A DNA stretch of 8,095 nt, taken from positions 1 to 8,095 of the forward strand of contig CAKVGW010000067.1 in the NCBI GenBank assembly GCA_934747325.1, given 5' to 3'. Below, in pieces: positions 7,374-8,095 of this stretch (position 1 is its first letter; every line of letters begins with the position of its first letter). A program made the position numbers and the translations under genes. This stretch comes from an uncultured Candidatus Melainabacteria bacterium. GTDB lineage: Bacteria > Cyanobacteriota > Vampirovibrionia > Gastranaerophilales > Gastranaerophilaceae. The notes under the pieces are model-generated. The model did not search any database. It was not told the DNA's origin and saw nothing but the letters and a program-made list of their open reading frames with translations.

Positions 7374-7908
7374 CTTTTTAATCGGTTTGTTTTTGATTTC
7401 AACGCTTTGTGCCTTTGCCTACGAAACTATTATTATCAAATTTCCTAATAAAGAACTTTGGGTAAAAGGATATTACAAAAAAGTTGGTAATGAAGCACTT
7501 TTACAATACGTTCCGGGGGGACAGTCAAGCAATAATTGGTCAAGAACCGTTGTAATCCATTCTTACAAGCATTCCAATTATCCAATTAATGTATTTTTAT
7601 CAAATACAACCGGCAAAATGGTTAAAATGAATCCGACTGCGTCATACAAAACTCTTAGACTTACTGAAAATGAGGCAATTGTCGGACGTTGTACAAAAGA
7701 TTATAATAAAGTTCAAGGTCAATGCGAATTTTTGCGTGTCACAAGAGGGTATGAAGGTATTGTAACTATTCATTATATGAATAAAAATAAAGATGATTTT
7801 ATGTATCATTACAATCAGTGGTACGATATTATTAAGAAAGCTAAGCTTTATAACAGTTATTATCGCGATGAGAGAATGTTGGATAAAGCGGAATACTTTG
7901 AGTTGTAA
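7351..7908 (+). CDS. Small secreted protein of unknown function
   Basis: I do not recognise a named family. The 185 residues begin with a clear Sec signal peptide: MKK, a hydrophobic core (about 4-20), then AFA before a likely signal peptidase I cut after residue 23. The segment before Cys 20 (STLC) does not fit a lipobox. The mature part, about 162 residues, has KFPNKELWVKGYYKK (30-44), the segment VPGGQSSNNWSR (54-65), two cysteines (114 and 125) that could form a disulfide across a short loop, and a Tyr-rich C-terminal region from about 142 with a charged end. The GQxxxNW pattern vaguely recalls small exported proteins of other bacteria, but I cannot name one reliably. It overlaps the Nif3-family gene by 23 bases, which implies co-transcription and perhaps coupling rather than shared function. 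Confidence 0.85.
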   Translation: MKKVLLSSFLIGLFLISTLCAFAYETIIIKFPNKELWVKGYYKKVGNEALLQYVPGGQSSNNWSRTVVIHSYKHSNYPINVFLSNTTGKMVKMNPTASYKTLRLTENEAIVGRCTKDYNKVQGQCEFLRVTRGYEGIVTIHYMNKNKDDFMYHYNQWYDIIKKAKLYNSYYRDERMLDKAEYFEL

Positions 7909-7941
7909 GTTTTTCAGTACAACTTTTCAGATGAAATGAAT

Positions 7942-8014
7942 AGAAAATGGACAGTGGAAAACGGAAAATTATTTAAAACTATTTTCCATTTTCAATTTTC
8001 CATTATCCATTATA
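7942..8014. repeat. Inverted repeat made of phased heptamers
   Basis: The left arm (7942-7969) is four 7-mers, consensus RGAAAAT. The right arm (7981-8014) is four 7-mers, consensus ATTTTCC, plus a partial fifth (ATTATA). The arms pair at about 22 of 28 positions around an 11-base loop, giving a long A+U-rich hairpin in the 163-bp gap after the secreted-protein gene. It has the same design as the octamer repeat near atpD but a different unit. It may act as a weak transcription end or as a buffer between units; no run of T follows the stem, so a classical terminator is unlikely. Confidence 0.7.
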
Positions 8015-8021
8015 TTTGCTC

Positions 8022-8049
8022 TTTACTTTTAGCCTTCAAGTGCTAATCT
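8022..8049 (+). promoter_or_regulatory. Candidate promoter of the gene at the right edge
   Basis: TTTACT (8022-8027, four of six -35 bases) is followed after 16 bases by TAATCT (8044-8049), preceded by TGC, an extended -10. Transcription near 8056 would leave a leader of about 16 bases with the Shine-Dalgarno site. TCAAG/CTTGA flanks the -10 as a small inverted repeat. The match is moderate. Confidence 0.35.
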
Positions 8050-8071
8050 TGAGCTTAGGGGAGAATAATTT

Positions 8072-8095
8072 ATGTCAAAGAATATATTTATTACT
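8072..8095 (+). CDS. Start of a gene cut by the right edge, possibly CTP synthase
   Basis: Only eight codons are visible (MSKNIFIT). The start is well supported by AGGGGAG (8057-8063) eight bases upstream, one of the strongest Shine-Dalgarno matches in the window. The residues agree with the beginning of CTP synthase PyrG, which typically starts M-x-K-x-IFVTGG, but other Rossmann-type proteins begin similarly, so the identity is only a suggestion. Confidence 0.5.

Noticed and set aside
7351..7425. Lipoprotein signal in the secreted protein
   Set aside because: The residues before Cys 20 (STLC) do not match the lipobox; AFA at 21-23 fits signal peptidase I.

Overview
The window is AT-rich (roughly one third G+C by eye), densely packed bacterial chromosome that uses the standard code. 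Several features suggest a member of the cyanobacterial/Melainabacteria line, perhaps a gut Gastranaerophilales-type genome. The F1 ATPase beta and epsilon genes (atpD-atpC) form their own two-gene unit, detached from the rest of the ATP synthase operon, as is usual in Cyanobacteria. The end of the beta subunit and the ITHQ segment of RecN also look cyanobacterial from memory. This placement is an inference, not a search result.

Layout. At the left edge the first 96 codons of uvrB (excision repair) run on the minus strand. A 214-bp divergent intergenic region separates it from atpD and holds back-to-back promoters and a set of degenerate 8-bp repeats. atpD and atpC follow, separated by a 143-bp spacer that carries a long inverted repeat made of phased octamers. 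A terminator closes this unit. The next unit starts at a leaderless-type promoter: a TPR protein with an extremely acidic tail, then recN (recombinational repair ATPase) three bases later. A second leaderless-type promoter precedes coaBC (coenzyme A synthesis), which overlaps a Nif3/DUF34 metal-binding protein, which in turn overlaps a gene for a small secreted protein of unknown function. The last 24 bases hold the first eight codons of another gene, possibly pyrG, behind a strong Shine-Dalgarno sequence.

All complete genes are ordinary housekeeping or accessory genes, and I do not see a new defence or mobile system. The unusual content is at the level of DNA and RNA architecture. (1) A G+C-rich palindromic repeat is inserted in frame within coaBC and encodes an NPSPQPSLTRGEG-like peptide. 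(2) Intergenic inverted repeats are built from degenerate 8-mers (around atpD) and 7-mers (before the last gene). (3) Three promoters share the same TGN-TATAAT box 6 to 9 bases from an ATG that lacks a Shine-Dalgarno sequence, while internal operon genes all have good ones. (4) A TPR protein whose tail is about 73% Asp/Glu is tightly coupled to recN.
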